From: Viridilinea sp964592425
GTDB taxonomy: Bacteria; Chloroflexota; Chloroflexia; Chloroflexales; Chloroflexaceae
Reading direction: 5' to 3'
DNA: 64,000 nucleotides
Assembly: GCA_964592425.1 (NCBI GenBank)
Contig: CAZQCG010000023.1
Location: 14,354-78,353 of the forward strand
Part shown: in pieces, positions 8,839-17,250 of the stretch
Layout: each line of letters opens with the position of its first letter
Position numbering within the stretch: the stretch's first letter is position 1
The notes under the pieces: model-generated
The model's database searches: none
Seen by the model: only the letters and a program-made list of their open reading frames with translations
Told to the model about the DNA's origin: nothing
Program-made: the position numbers and the translations under genes

Positions 8839-9882
8839 ATGGATTTTCTGGTTATTGCCCAGGCTGATGAGCACGGTAGTGTGAGCATACCTTCACTGGA
8901 GTGCGTCGAGGAGTTACGCGGGCTGGCTGGCGGTGCCAACCGGCTGGTGCGGGTGCTCCTACCAGGCTACGGGCTGGAAGGCCAGGTGACGACGCTGGCC
9001 GCCCATGGTGCTGACGAGGTGACGCTGGTCGAGCACCCCGCCCTGGCTCATGCCGGGGCCGAGGCCTGGCTTGCCGCACTCGAGCCGGTAGTGCAGGCGC
9101 GTGTCCAGACAGCGCGTGACGGGTTGCTGTTACTGGCCCCCGCTACGAGCAGTGTGCAAGCCTGGCTACCGCGCCTGGCCCTGCGCCTGGGGGCACCGCT
9201 GGTGAGCAACTGCCTTGAGGTGCGCAGCGACGACGAAGCCGGGATGCTCTTTGTGCGGCCAACTCATAGCGGCGCATGTCACGAGCAGCTGAGTTGCCCG
9301 GAGGCTCCGGTCGTCTGCGCAAGCCTGACGGCAGGCGTACGCGGCATTGGACGAGGCGACCCGCGACGGCGGGCCCAGCTTGGCCATGTGCGGCCCGCAC
9401 TCGAGGGCCTGCGTTTCCGTGACCGGCCCCTGCGCACGCTGCCCCCCGACCCGCGCACGGTTGATCTGCCGGAGGCTGAGCGCATCGTCGCGGGCGGACT
9501 TGGCGTAGGAGGCCCCGAGGGGGTGGAGTTGCTCTGGGAACTGGCGGCGACCCTGGAGGCGGCGGTTGGTGGCACCCGCGTGATCGCTGACCGTGGCTGG
9601 CTGCCGCCCGAGCGTTTTATCGGCACAACCGGTAAGATTGTTGCGCCCAAACTCTATCTGGCGCTGGGTATCTCAGGGGCCAGCCAGCACACCTCAGGTA
9701 TGCTCGCCAGTGAGACGGTGATTGTTGTCAATAGTGACCGGACTGCGCCGATGTTTGGCCTGGCCGACCTGGGCATCGTTGGTGATCTGCACGCCTTTGC
9801 CGCTGCGCTGCTGGTACGGCTGGCGGCGCAGCGTGTCCGCCCACCCGTGCAGGAATTTCAACAGCGCTCGTTTGCAGCCTGA
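8839..9882 (+). CDS. fixB: Electron transfer flavoprotein subunit alpha (FixB/EtfA)
   Basis: This 347-residue protein is an ETF alpha subunit. The C-terminal FAD-binding domain shows GGLGVGGPEG, IGTTGKIVAPKLYLALGISG, SETVIVVNSDRTAPMF and LADLGIVGDLHAF, all typical of the family. ETF takes electrons from flavin dehydrogenases and passes them to an ETF:quinone oxidoreductase. The ATG at 8839 follows GGGAGG. The beta subunit is not adjacent: FixC and FixX lie between them, giving the order B-C-X-A. In this locus it most likely drains electrons from the OYE-type or mycofactocin-dependent dehydrogenases. Confidence 0.93.
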   Translation: MDFLVIAQADEHGSVSIPSLECVEELRGLAGGANRLVRVLLPGYGLEGQVTTLAAHGADEVTLVEHPALAHAGAEAWLAALEPVVQARVQTARDGLLLLAPATSSVQAWLPRLALRLGAPLVSNCLEVRSDDEAGMLFVRPTHSGACHEQLSCPEAPVVCASLTAGVRGIGRGDPRRRAQLGHVRPALEGLRFRDRPLRTLPPDPRTVDLPEAERIVAGGLGVGGPEGVELLWELAATLEAAVGGTRVIADRGWLPPERFIGTTGKIVAPKLYLALGISGASQHTSGMLASETVIVVNSDRTAPMFGLADLGIVGDLHAFAAALLVRLAAQRVRPPVQEFQQRSFAA

Positions 9883-9896
9883 GAGACGGAGACGTC

Positions 9897-11327
9897 ATGG
9901 CCTTCTTGAGCAGAGATGCTTCCCTCGCCCTGGTGCAACGGGTCAATCGCCTGGTGGGCTTGCGTCCGCCCACGCACCCACCTGCGCCAGCCGCTCAACC
10001 ACGGCGGGCACCACAGGCAGAGGCCGAGCAGTTCGATGTGATCGTAGTCGGTGCGGGGCCAGCCGGAAGTGCCGCTGCCCTGGTTGCCGCCCGGGCCGGG
10101 CTCAAGGTCTTGTTGCTAGAGCGCGGCGAGTACCCCGGGTCGAAGAATGTCTCGGGGGCGGCCTTTTATGGCAGCGCACTGCTCGACCAGTTGATCCCTG
10201 CCTGGTGGGAGCAGGCCCCCGTCGAACGTCACCTGACCCGCCGGGTGCTGGCTTTTCTGACGGACAGCACATCGGTGGCCCTGGATTTTCGTAGCACCCA
10301 CTTTGCCCAGCCGCCCTACAACGGCTTTAGTCTGCTCCGTCCAAAGTTTGACCGCTGGTTCGCCGAGCAGGCGGTGGCGGCAGGGGCCTTTTTGCTCAAT
10401 GCGGCGGTGGTCGACGAGTTGCTCTGGGAGGGTGAGCAGGTTGTGGGCGTACGGGTGCGCCGCAATGAGGGCGACCTGCGGGCCAATCTGGTGATCGCCT
10501 GCGATGGAGCCAATTCGTTTCTGGCTAAACAGGCCGGGATGCAGCGCGAATTTCATGCCCACGAGTTGTCGCTGGGCGTCAAAGAAGTGCTGGCCCTGGA
10601 CGAGGCGACCATCCGTGAGCGTTTTCAGATCACTGGTGATGAGGGCCTGGCGATCGAATATATCGGTGCGATCACCGGGGAGGTGAGCGGGGGGGCCTTT
10701 CTCTACACCAACCGTGATACCCTTTCGCTTGGTGTGATCGGTCAGATCTCCTCACTTGTCGACCAGCGTCAGCGCCCCTACGATCTGCTGGAGCGTTTCA
10801 AAGCCCATCCGGCTGTGGCCCCGCTGGTGCGTGGCGGCCGGGTGCGTGAGTATTCAGCCCATCTTATCCCCGAGGCTGGCTGGAAGATGCTGCCGAAGCT
10901 CTACCGTGACGGTATGCTGGTGGCTGGCGATGCAGCGGCCTTCTGCTTTGTCGCCGGGCTCTACCTTGAGGGGATCAACTACGCCCTCCAGTCAGGCCTG
11001 GCAGCTGGCGAGACGGCTGTCGCTGCGCATCAGGCGCAGAATTTTTCGGCAGCCAGTCTGGCAATCTACCGTGAGCGCCTGCAGGCCCATCATGTCACCA
11101 GCGACTTCTTCAACTACCGCCACGCCCCGGCCCTGGTCAACAGCCAGCGCTTGCAGAACATGTACCCGGCCTTGATCGCCCATGGTGCCGAGATGCTCTT
11201 TCGCGTAGATGGTGGCCCCAAGCGCAAGATCTTGCCGATCATGCGCGAGGCACTGCGTCGGAGTGGGGTCTCGCCGTTGCACCTGCTACAGGATGCCTTT
11301 GAGGCAGGGAGATCATTTGTATGGTAA
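9897..11327 (+). CDS. fixC: FixC-like ETF:quinone oxidoreductase flavoprotein
   Basis: A 476-residue FAD-dependent oxidoreductase of the FixC/ETF-QO family. A Pro/Ala-rich N-terminal extension of about 45 residues precedes the dinucleotide fold (DVIVVGAGPAGSAAAL). Other family marks are LLERGEYPGSKNVSG, the second FAD segment (GMLVAGDAAAF) and EGINYALQSG. FixC receives electrons from ETF and, with FixX, reduces membrane quinone; in bifurcating FixABCX complexes it is the low-energy branch. Its last codons overlap the ferredoxin FixX start by 7 bp, indicating translational coupling. Start ATG 9897 follows GACGGAGA. Confidence 0.92.
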   Translation: MAFLSRDASLALVQRVNRLVGLRPPTHPPAPAAQPRRAPQAEAEQFDVIVVGAGPAGSAAALVAARAGLKVLLLERGEYPGSKNVSGAAFYGSALLDQLIPAWWEQAPVERHLTRRVLAFLTDSTSVALDFRSTHFAQPPYNGFSLLRPKFDRWFAEQAVAAGAFLLNAAVVDELLWEGEQVVGVRVRRNEGDLRANLVIACDGANSFLAKQAGMQREFHAHELSLGVKEVLALDEATIRERFQITGDEGLAIEYIGAITGEVSGGAFLYTNRDTLSLGVIGQISSLVDQRQRPYDLLERFKAHPAVAPLVRGGRVREYSAHLIPEAGWKMLPKLYRDGMLVAGDAAAFCFVAGLYLEGINYALQSGLAAGETAVAAHQAQNFSAASLAIYRERLQAHHVTSDFFNYRHAPALVNSQRLQNMYPALIAHGAEMLFRVDGGPKRKILPIMREALRRSGVSPLHLLQDAFEAGRSFVW

Positions 11328-11605
11328 GTCTGACTTTCGAGGAGCGCATGCACACGGTGCGCTTTAAGGTTGATGATCGTCCACATATTGTGGTGAATGC
11401 GGCAGTCTGCAATGACTGCTCGGTGCGGGCCTGTGTCTATGTCTGCCCGGCGAACCTGTTTGTGCCCCTGGACGATGGGGGTATCCTCTTTAACTACGAA
11501 CACTGTTTTGAGTGTGGAACCTGTTATGTCGCCTGCAATCGCGAGGGTGCGATCCAGTGGTCGTACCCGCGTGGGGGCTACGGGGTAACCTTCCGAGAGG
11601 CGTAG
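11321..11605 (+). CDS. fixX: FixX-like 4Fe-4S ferredoxin
   Basis: A 94-residue ferredoxin with two Cys groups: CNDCSVRACVYVCP and CFECGTCYVAC. Within the FixX family only part of these residues hold one 4Fe-4S cluster. It is the iron-sulfur partner of FixC in electron transfer from ETF to quinone. Its ATG overlaps the fixC stop; a later ATG at 11348 would give an 85-residue form starting MHTVRFKVDD and cannot be excluded. The spacing to the next gene is 4 bp. Confidence 0.92.
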   Translation: MVSLTFEERMHTVRFKVDDRPHIVVNAAVCNDCSVRACVYVCPANLFVPLDDGGILFNYEHCFECGTCYVACNREGAIQWSYPRGGYGVTFREA

Positions 11606-11609
11606 AGCT

Positions 11610-12467
11610 ATGCGCATCGTAGTCTGCCTGAAACGGGTGCCCGATCCGGCCACGGTGGAGGTTGACCCCTTGACGGGGCTTATCGACGAGGAGCGTTTGC
11701 TCTACGTGGCTGGATCGGGTGACCTTGCGGCGCTGGAGGTGGCCCTGCAGTTCGCTGGCAACGGGGGTGAGGTGCAGGCACTTGCGGTCGGCTCACCCGT
11801 CGCCGACGAGATTCTGCGCGAGGCACTTGCCGTAGGTGCCTCCGAAGCGCTGCGCATCTGGGATCACACCCTCGCCCAGCTTAACCCTGCCCAGACGGCC
11901 TTGCTGCTGGCGGTTGCCGTGCAGGTTGAGGCGGCTCCCGATCTGATTCTCTGCGCTACGCACAGCAGTGATAGCGGTAGCGGCCAGGTTCCGGTGTTGC
12001 TGGCCGAGTTTTTGCACTGGCCGGTGGTCACTGACGTGACGCAGATCAAGCTTGCGCCGGGCCTGGCCCGTGTCCAACGGCGCCTCGACCGGGGTGCCCG
12101 CGAAGAACTTGAGGTGGATCTGCCAGCTGTGCTGGCCGTTGAGCCGGGCATCGCTCGTTTGCGGCATGCTGGCTTGCCTGGCCTGTTGCGCGCCCAGCGG
12201 GCGAGCATTCCTAGCTGGAATCTGGCCCGCCTGGGGCTGGAGCCGCCTGATCTGGCGCTGCCCGCTATGACGGTGCGTACCTTGTATGCCCAGCGCCCCC
12301 GCTCGCGCCCGATTTTTACACCCGACAGTGACCGCCCACCCCACGAGCGCATTGCCCAGATCCTCACTGCCGGGGTCAGCCGCAAGTCGGGCAAAGTGCT
12401 CGAGGGTTCACCTGACGCGATGGCCGACGCCGTGGTTGCCTTCCTGCGTGAGCGGGGTTTTGTCTGA
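11610..12467 (+). CDS. fixA: Electron transfer flavoprotein subunit beta (FixA/EtfB)
   Basis: This 285-residue protein opens with MRIVVCLKRVPDP, the hallmark of ETF beta subunits, and contains the nucleotide-binding stretch of the family (PDLILCATHSSDSGSGQVPVLLAE). It pairs with the alpha subunit 1.7 kb upstream. The C-terminus has a basic linker and an amphipathic end. Being last in the B-C-X-A block, it adjoins mftE, so the electron-transfer genes are embedded within the mycofactocin biosynthesis genes. Whether this ETF bifurcates cannot be told from motifs alone. Confidence 0.92.
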   Translation: MRIVVCLKRVPDPATVEVDPLTGLIDEERLLYVAGSGDLAALEVALQFAGNGGEVQALAVGSPVADEILREALAVGASEALRIWDHTLAQLNPAQTALLLAVAVQVEAAPDLILCATHSSDSGSGQVPVLLAEFLHWPVVTDVTQIKLAPGLARVQRRLDRGAREELEVDLPAVLAVEPGIARLRHAGLPGLLRAQRASIPSWNLARLGLEPPDLALPAMTVRTLYAQRPRSRPIFTPDSDRPPHERIAQILTAGVSRKSGKVLEGSPDAMADAVVAFLRERGFV

Positions 12468-12477
12468 GCTAAGCCAA

Positions 12478-13233
12478 GTGTTACCTGAACGTTCTTTCAA
12501 CCTGGCTGAGTTGACCTGGCCGGAGCTGCGCGAGGCCATCGCTGGCGGGGCGACAACGCTGATCTGGCCCCTCGGTGCAACTGAGCAGCACGGGCCGCAT
12601 TTGCCGCTGGCCACCGATACGCTGCGGGCCACTGCCCTGGCCGAGGCACTGGCGGCGCATTTGCCTCAGGCCCTGGTGGCACCGACTCTGCCTATTGGCT
12701 GCTCCGACGAGCACAGTGGTTTCCCTGGCCTGCTGGGGGTTGAGGCCCCTATCCTGGCAAGCCTGCTGGTGGCTGCGGCCCGGCGCATGTGGGCCTGGGG
12801 CGTGCGCCGGTTGGTGCTGCTCTCAGCCCATGGTGGCAATGGCGAGGCCCTGGCCCTGGCCAGAGAGCGCCTGCGTGAGGAGTTGCCGGGCCTCGTGCTC
12901 TGGCTCCCCACCGATCTGCTGGCCTCCCATACCGCCCTGCTGACCATCGCCGCTGCCGATGGGCTCTCCCCCGAACTGGTCGGGCTCCACGCCGGTGAGG
13001 GCGAGACCTCGGAGGTGCTCGCGCTGCGCCCCGACCTGGTGCGCCGCGAGCTCGCTATGCCCGGCTATTGCGGCGATATGGTGGCGATTATGCCAACGCT
13101 GCAGGCAGTTGGCTTGCAGGCGGTGACGCCCAATGGTGTGCTTGGCGATCCGCGCCCGGCGACAGCGGAGCGTGGCACGCGCTATCTCGCGGCCTATGCC
13201 GAAGCCCTGGCCAGCGAGTTGGCCGAGCCATGA
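12478..13233 (+). CDS. mftE: Creatininase-family peptidase MftE
   Basis: MftE cleaves the MftC-modified peptide to release the small heterocycle that becomes the mycofactocin core. The protein shows the creatininase metal ligands in order: GATEQHGPHLPLATD, GCSDEHSGFPG, LSAHGGNGEA and HAGEGETSEVL. I chose the GTG at 12478, which gives 251 residues; a TTG at 12460 that overlaps the fixA stop is an alternative. There is no ATG before the conserved region. Its stop overlaps the ATG of the mftF fusion (ATGA at 13230-13233), so the two are translationally coupled. Confidence 0.9.
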   Translation: MLPERSFNLAELTWPELREAIAGGATTLIWPLGATEQHGPHLPLATDTLRATALAEALAAHLPQALVAPTLPIGCSDEHSGFPGLLGVEAPILASLLVAAARRMWAWGVRRLVLLSAHGGNGEALALARERLREELPGLVLWLPTDLLASHTALLTIAAADGLSPELVGLHAGEGETSEVLALRPDLVRRELAMPGYCGDMVAIMPTLQAVGLQAVTPNGVLGDPRPATAERGTRYLAAYAEALASELAEP

Positions 13234-15470
13234 CGACGCTTGATCATCCCAATACACTACGGCAACGCCTCTGGAGCGCGGCCCTGACCATGCCTGGTTA
13301 TGCAGCGCTGCGCCCCAGCCTGCTGGCCGAGTTGGCCGAGTACCTCGGTCGTCCGGTCGCCTGGATCGAAGGGCGCTGCCGGGCCGGGGCCGCCGAGTTG
13401 GCCCAGGCCTGGCAGGCGTCCGCACCGCAGACGGTCGAGTCGATCAATGCCTTCTACCAGACCGCTGAGCCTTATCTCTATGACCTGACCTGGTGGCATG
13501 CGCTGGGTGATGATGAAAGTGCGCTGATTCAGGTTGAAGCGCTGGAGGTCGCCCTGGGCCACCATGCCCACACCGCGCTCGATTTCGGCAGCGGCATCGG
13601 TTCGCTGGCGCTCCTGCTTGCAGCCCATGGGCTCGAGGTGAGCCTGGCCGAAGTCAACCCACACCTCCAGGGCTATGCACGCTGGCGTTTCGCCCGGCGT
13701 GGCCTGACCGGCCATTTTCTCGACCTGAGCGGGCCTGTGCCAGCCCTGCCGACGGCAGCCTACGACTTCATCAGTGCCGTCGATGTCTTCGAGCACCTGC
13801 CCAACCCCGGCGCAACCCTACTGGCGCTCGCACAAGCCTTGCGCCCTGGCGGAACGCTCTACATCCACCTGCCTGCCACCCCCGATGCAGCCCACCCGAT
13901 GCATCTCTGGCACCGCCCGGCCACCTTGCTACGCCATCTGGAGCAGGCTGGCCTCTGGCTGGAACCAGGCCCGGCTGCGCCAATGCATAGCGCGACGGGC
14001 TTCGTCTTGCGGCGCGGCACAGGCCCGCAGTACCGGCTTAACCAGGGCCTGCGGCTGGTGCCTAAGGTGAGCGGCGGGGTGGTTCACTCAGCACAACCCC
14101 TGGCGGCCATCCAGCTCAACGCCCAGGCTTTTGGGCTGCTGGCGGCACTGGGTGAAGCGGGCACAGCACTTGAGGTAGCGGCGGCGCGTCCCGGCATAGG
14201 CCTGCCAACGATCAGCACCTTTCTTGAGACGATGGCCCGACGGCGCTTGTTATTGCGTCGCTCACCCGCTCCAACACGCCAGCCGACAGTCAGCGTGATT
14301 GTGCCGGCCTATGGGCGTCCAGCGGCGACCCGTGCCTGCGTTGAGTCGCTGCTGCAGCTGGACTATCCGCAGGATCGCTGTGAGATCATCGTTGTGGATG
14401 ATGCCACCCCTGAGCCCCTCGCACCGGCCCTGGCCGGGCTCGCTGTACGCATCGTGCGGCTCGAGGCCAACCAGGGTCAGTCGGCTGCCCGTAACCTGGC
14501 CCTTGGCATGGCACGGGGTGACCTGATCGCCTTTATTGACAACGACTGCGTTGCCGCGCCAGCCTGGCTAGGCTTGCTGGTGGCCGAGTTGGACGATCCG
14601 CGGGTAGGCCTGGCGGGGGGCAGGGTGTTAGCGGCACCAGCCGAGGGGCTCGTGGCTGCCTTTGAGGCGGTACGCTCGCCACTTGATATGGGTGCGCTCA
14701 GCGGGCCAGTTGGGCCGAACGAGCCGATTGCCTACCTGCCCTCGTGCAATCTGGTTGTGCGCCGCGACCTGTTGCAGCGTGTTGGCGGCTTCGATCCGGC
14801 CATGACCCTGGGTGAAGATGTCGATCTGGTCTGGCGTCTGCTGGCCAGTGGCAGCGAAGGACGCTACCTGGCCGAGAGCACCATTCTTCATGACCACCGG
14901 GTAGCGCTTGCTGCGCTCTTGCGCCGCCGGGCCGATTATGCCTCCTCGGAGGCCGACTTGCAGCGTCGTCATCCAGCAGGCCGGCGGGTAATGGTGCTAC
15001 CCACCACAGTGCTGCTGCTCCTGATCGCCCTGTTGCTGCTCCCATCGCTGGCCGGGATGAGCCTGCTGCTGGGTGTACTTGCCCTGCTCAGCCTAGGCCT
15101 GGAGTTGGCCCAGAAGCAGCGCCGGTTGCGCCAGGCAGGGCTGGATCTGCCCTTTGGACGCACGCTGGCCGCCGTGCTGGCCGCACACCGGGCCGCGCTC
15201 TACCACCTGGGGGCCAACCTCACGCGCTACTACAGCCTGCCCCTGCTGTTGGGCATGCTGCTCTGGCCGGCACTGCGGTTGCCCCTTGCCATATTGCTGC
15301 TCGTCCCACCGCTGATCGACTACGATCGCCTGAATCCGCCGTTTGGACGGCTCACCTTTATCGGCCTCACCTGGCTCGAGCTGGCTGCCTACCAGATCGG
15401 TGTCTGGCGAGGATGTTGGCAGCGGCGCACCTTGCGCCCCCTTTTGCCGCGCTTGCGGCTTATGCGTTAA
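13230..15470 (+). CDS. mftF: Fusion of SAM methyltransferase with mycofactocin glycosyltransferase MftF
   Basis: MftF adds a beta-1,4-glucan chain to premycofactocin. The 746-residue protein is longer than the roughly 470 residues usual for MftF. Residues about 70-260 form a class I methyltransferase (LDFGSGIGSLALLL, then DVFEHLPNPG). Residues about 265-345 resemble the PqqD/MftB-like N-terminal part of MftF (YRLNQGLRLVPKVSGG). Residues 350-560 are a GT2 domain (VSVIVPAYGRP, IVVDDA, FIDNDCV, EDVDLVWRL). From residue 585 there are several membrane segments and the MftF-type end with ALYHLGANLTRYYSLP. One unbroken frame spans all parts. The methyltransferase may cap the glycan that the GT domain builds, which is inference. 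Confidence 0.88.
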   Translation: MTTLDHPNTLRQRLWSAALTMPGYAALRPSLLAELAEYLGRPVAWIEGRCRAGAAELAQAWQASAPQTVESINAFYQTAEPYLYDLTWWHALGDDESALIQVEALEVALGHHAHTALDFGSGIGSLALLLAAHGLEVSLAEVNPHLQGYARWRFARRGLTGHFLDLSGPVPALPTAAYDFISAVDVFEHLPNPGATLLALAQALRPGGTLYIHLPATPDAAHPMHLWHRPATLLRHLEQAGLWLEPGPAAPMHSATGFVLRRGTGPQYRLNQGLRLVPKVSGGVVHSAQPLAAIQLNAQAFGLLAALGEAGTALEVAAARPGIGLPTISTFLETMARRRLLLRRSPAPTRQPTVSVIVPAYGRPAATRACVESLLQLDYPQDRCEIIVVDDATPEPLAPALAGLAVRIVRLEANQGQSAARNLALGMARGDLIAFIDNDCVAAPAWLGLLVAELDDPRVGLAGGRVLAAPAEGLVAAFEAVRSPLDMGALSGPVGPNEPIAYLPSCNLVVRRDLLQRVGGFDPAMTLGEDVDLVWRLLASGSEGRYLAESTILHDHRVALAALLRRRADYASSEADLQRRHPAGRRVMVLPTTVLLLLIALLLLPSLAGMSLLLGVLALLSLGLELAQKQRRLRQAGLDLPFGRTLAAVLAAHRAALYHLGANLTRYYSLPLLLGMLLWPALRLPLAILLLVPPLIDYDRLNPPFGRLTFIGLTWLELAAYQIGVWRGCWQRRTLRPLLPRLRLMR

Positions 15471-15487
15471 CAAGAAGGAGACCCCCC

Positions 15488-15769
15488 ATGCCCAAGTTCA
15501 TCATTGAGCGTAACATCCCTGCGGTTGAGACCTGGACGGAAGAGACGTTGCAGGGGGTGGCCCAGAAATCGAATGGGGTCATCCAGGCCATGCAGACGGA
15601 CGGCAAGGGCATCCAGTGGCAGCAGAGCTATGTCGTTGCTGACAAGATCTTCTGCGTCTACATTGCCCAGGACAAAGAGGCCCTGCTCGAGCACGCCAAC
15701 CTGGGTGGTTTTCCCGCCGATGCGATCTACGAAGTCAGCAGTACGATCGATCCTACAACCGCCGAGTGA
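15488..15769 (+). CDS. DUF4242 family protein (SCO4226-like)
   Basis: A 93-residue protein opening MPKFIIERNIP, typical of DUF4242, a small ferredoxin-like dimeric fold; a Streptomyces member (SCO4226) is reported to bind nickel. The sequence has few candidate metal ligands (one Cys in KIFCVY and one late His), so metal binding here is uncertain. A strong site AAGAAGGAGA precedes the ATG at 15488. It sits between mftF and the second radical-SAM gene, whose start almost abuts its stop. No catalytic role can be given. Confidence 0.75.
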   Translation: MPKFIIERNIPAVETWTEETLQGVAQKSNGVIQAMQTDGKGIQWQQSYVVADKIFCVYIAQDKEALLEHANLGGFPADAIYEVSSTIDPTTAE

Positions 15770-15771
15770 TT

Positions 15772-17031
15772 ATGAGTCTCTTAGCGACCGCGACGCCCTG
15801 GGCCGAGGTTGATGCGGAAGGGCGGCTGATCTTCCCCGCTGGCTTAGCTGGGCGCCTGGGTTTGCAACCCGGCGCCCGCTTGCGCATCGAAGATGGACCC
15901 AACGGTGTGCGCCTGCACCGTCCACTCAGCCAGCTTGCCAAAATCTATCTCGAGCCAACTAACCGCTGTAACCTGGCCTGTCGTACCTGCATGCAGAATA
16001 GCTGGGAGACGACCCAGGGCCAGATGCAGGAGACAGTCTTTCAGCGCATCGAGGCCGGGCTAAGCCAGGTGACCCCGACACCGAGCGTCTTTTTCGGTGG
16101 CATTGGTGAGCCACTGGCTCACCCGCGTATCATCGAGTTTGTGGCGCGGGCGAAGGCAGCGGGGGCCAATGTCGAGTTGATCACCAATGGCACCTTGCTG
16201 AACGAGCAGCGCGCCCGCGGCTTGATCGAGGCTGGCCTTGATCTGCTCTGGGTCTCCCTTGATGGGGCGACTCCCGCGAGCTATGCCGATGTACGCCTGG
16301 GAGCGCAACTGCCGCTCGTGCTGGAGAATCTGGCTCGTTTTCGTCAATTGCGCCAGGCGGGACACCGGGCGCACCCGGTGATGGGCATCAATTTTGTGGC
16401 GATGCGCCGCAACATTGCCGATCTGCCAGCGGTGCTGGCGCTGGGCCGGCGCCTGGGCGTCACACGCTTTGCGGTCAGCAATGTGCTGCCCTATACCCCC
16501 GAACTCTGCGACGAGGTGCTCTACACACGAACGCTGCGTGACATCACCTACCTACCCTCACCCTGGCTGCCCCAGCTGCGCCTCCCCAAGCTCGATCTCG
16601 ACGCCGACACCGAAGCGGTCTTCTTACAGGCCCTGCGCAGCGGTGCCAACGTCACCTTTGCTGGCAACAATCTGGGGGGGGCCAACGACGTCTGTACGTT
16701 TATCGAGAGTGGCTCAATGACCGTGGGTTGGGACGGTAGCGTCAGCCCATGTCCGCCGTTGCTCTACACCCATGTTGAGTACCTACACCGGCGGCGGCGG
16801 CTCTCGCGGCGCCATATTATCGGCAACCTGGCCGAGCGCGACTTGCTCGATCTCTGGAACGACCCGGACTACCTGGCCTACCGTACACGTGTGCAGAGCT
16901 TTGCCTTTGCACCATGTACCATGTGCGCTGGCTGTGAGCTCTCCGAGGGGAACGAAGAGGACTGCCTCGGCAATCTCTTCCCAACCTGCGGCGGCTGTCT
17001 CTGGGCACAGGCAATCATTCAGTGCCCGTAG
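15772..17031 (+). CDS. Radical SAM/SPASM protein, tungsten-enzyme maturase type, with AbrB-like N-terminus
   Basis: The 419-residue protein starts with a SpoVT/AbrB-like swapped-hairpin segment (residues 9-48: AEVDAEGRLIFPAGLAGRLG). A radical-SAM core with Cys 66, 70 and 73 (CNLACRTC) follows, then GGIGEPL, and a C-terminal SPASM-like Cys set (CTMCAGC, CLGN, CGGCLWAQ). This layout matches the maturases usually encoded beside tungsten-dependent aldehyde:ferredoxin oxidoreductases. No such oxidoreductase is in the window. I place the start at the ATG at 15772; a GTG two codons earlier overlaps the DUF4242 stop. It ends the + strand operon. Confidence 0.8.
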   Translation: MSLLATATPWAEVDAEGRLIFPAGLAGRLGLQPGARLRIEDGPNGVRLHRPLSQLAKIYLEPTNRCNLACRTCMQNSWETTQGQMQETVFQRIEAGLSQVTPTPSVFFGGIGEPLAHPRIIEFVARAKAAGANVELITNGTLLNEQRARGLIEAGLDLLWVSLDGATPASYADVRLGAQLPLVLENLARFRQLRQAGHRAHPVMGINFVAMRRNIADLPAVLALGRRLGVTRFAVSNVLPYTPELCDEVLYTRTLRDITYLPSPWLPQLRLPKLDLDADTEAVFLQALRSGANVTFAGNNLGGANDVCTFIESGSMTVGWDGSVSPCPPLLYTHVEYLHRRRRLSRRHIIGNLAERDLLDLWNDPDYLAYRTRVQSFAFAPCTMCAGCELSEGNEEDCLGNLFPTCGGCLWAQAIIQCP

Positions 17032-17071
17032 GCACATGAACCCCGTGCGAGCTGCTATGAAAAAGGCCGGC

Positions 17072-17090
17072 GGGAGGGCCTGGCCCTCCC
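17072..17090. repeat. Short GC-rich palindrome
   Basis: GGGAGGGCC-T-GGCCCTCCC is a perfect inverted repeat just after the radical-SAM gene. It lacks a U-tract and may be part of a composite terminator with the hairpin 70 bp further on. Confidence 0.45.
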
Positions 17091-17159
17091 AGAAACCCTC
17101 TTTCATCACGGCAGTGTGCAGCACGGCTGCATAGCAGTCTATTCTTCTATGAACCGTAA

Positions 17160-17190
17160 GGGCGCAGCAGCGGTTAACGCTACTGCGCCC
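17160..17190. terminator. Bidirectional hairpin between convergent genes
   Basis: Arms GGGCGCAGCAGCG and CGCTACTGCGCCC pair over 13 positions (one G-T pair) around a 5-base loop GTTAA. It lies between the converging radical-SAM and patatin genes. Closely related hairpins occur at 23429 and 57319, so it is also a member of a repeat family. Confidence 0.55.
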
Positions 17191-17250
17191 TTGGTGCCTA
17201 TGCTTGCCGTCATTTTGGCTCTGATGCTGTACCAGGCGCACGGAGACTGC

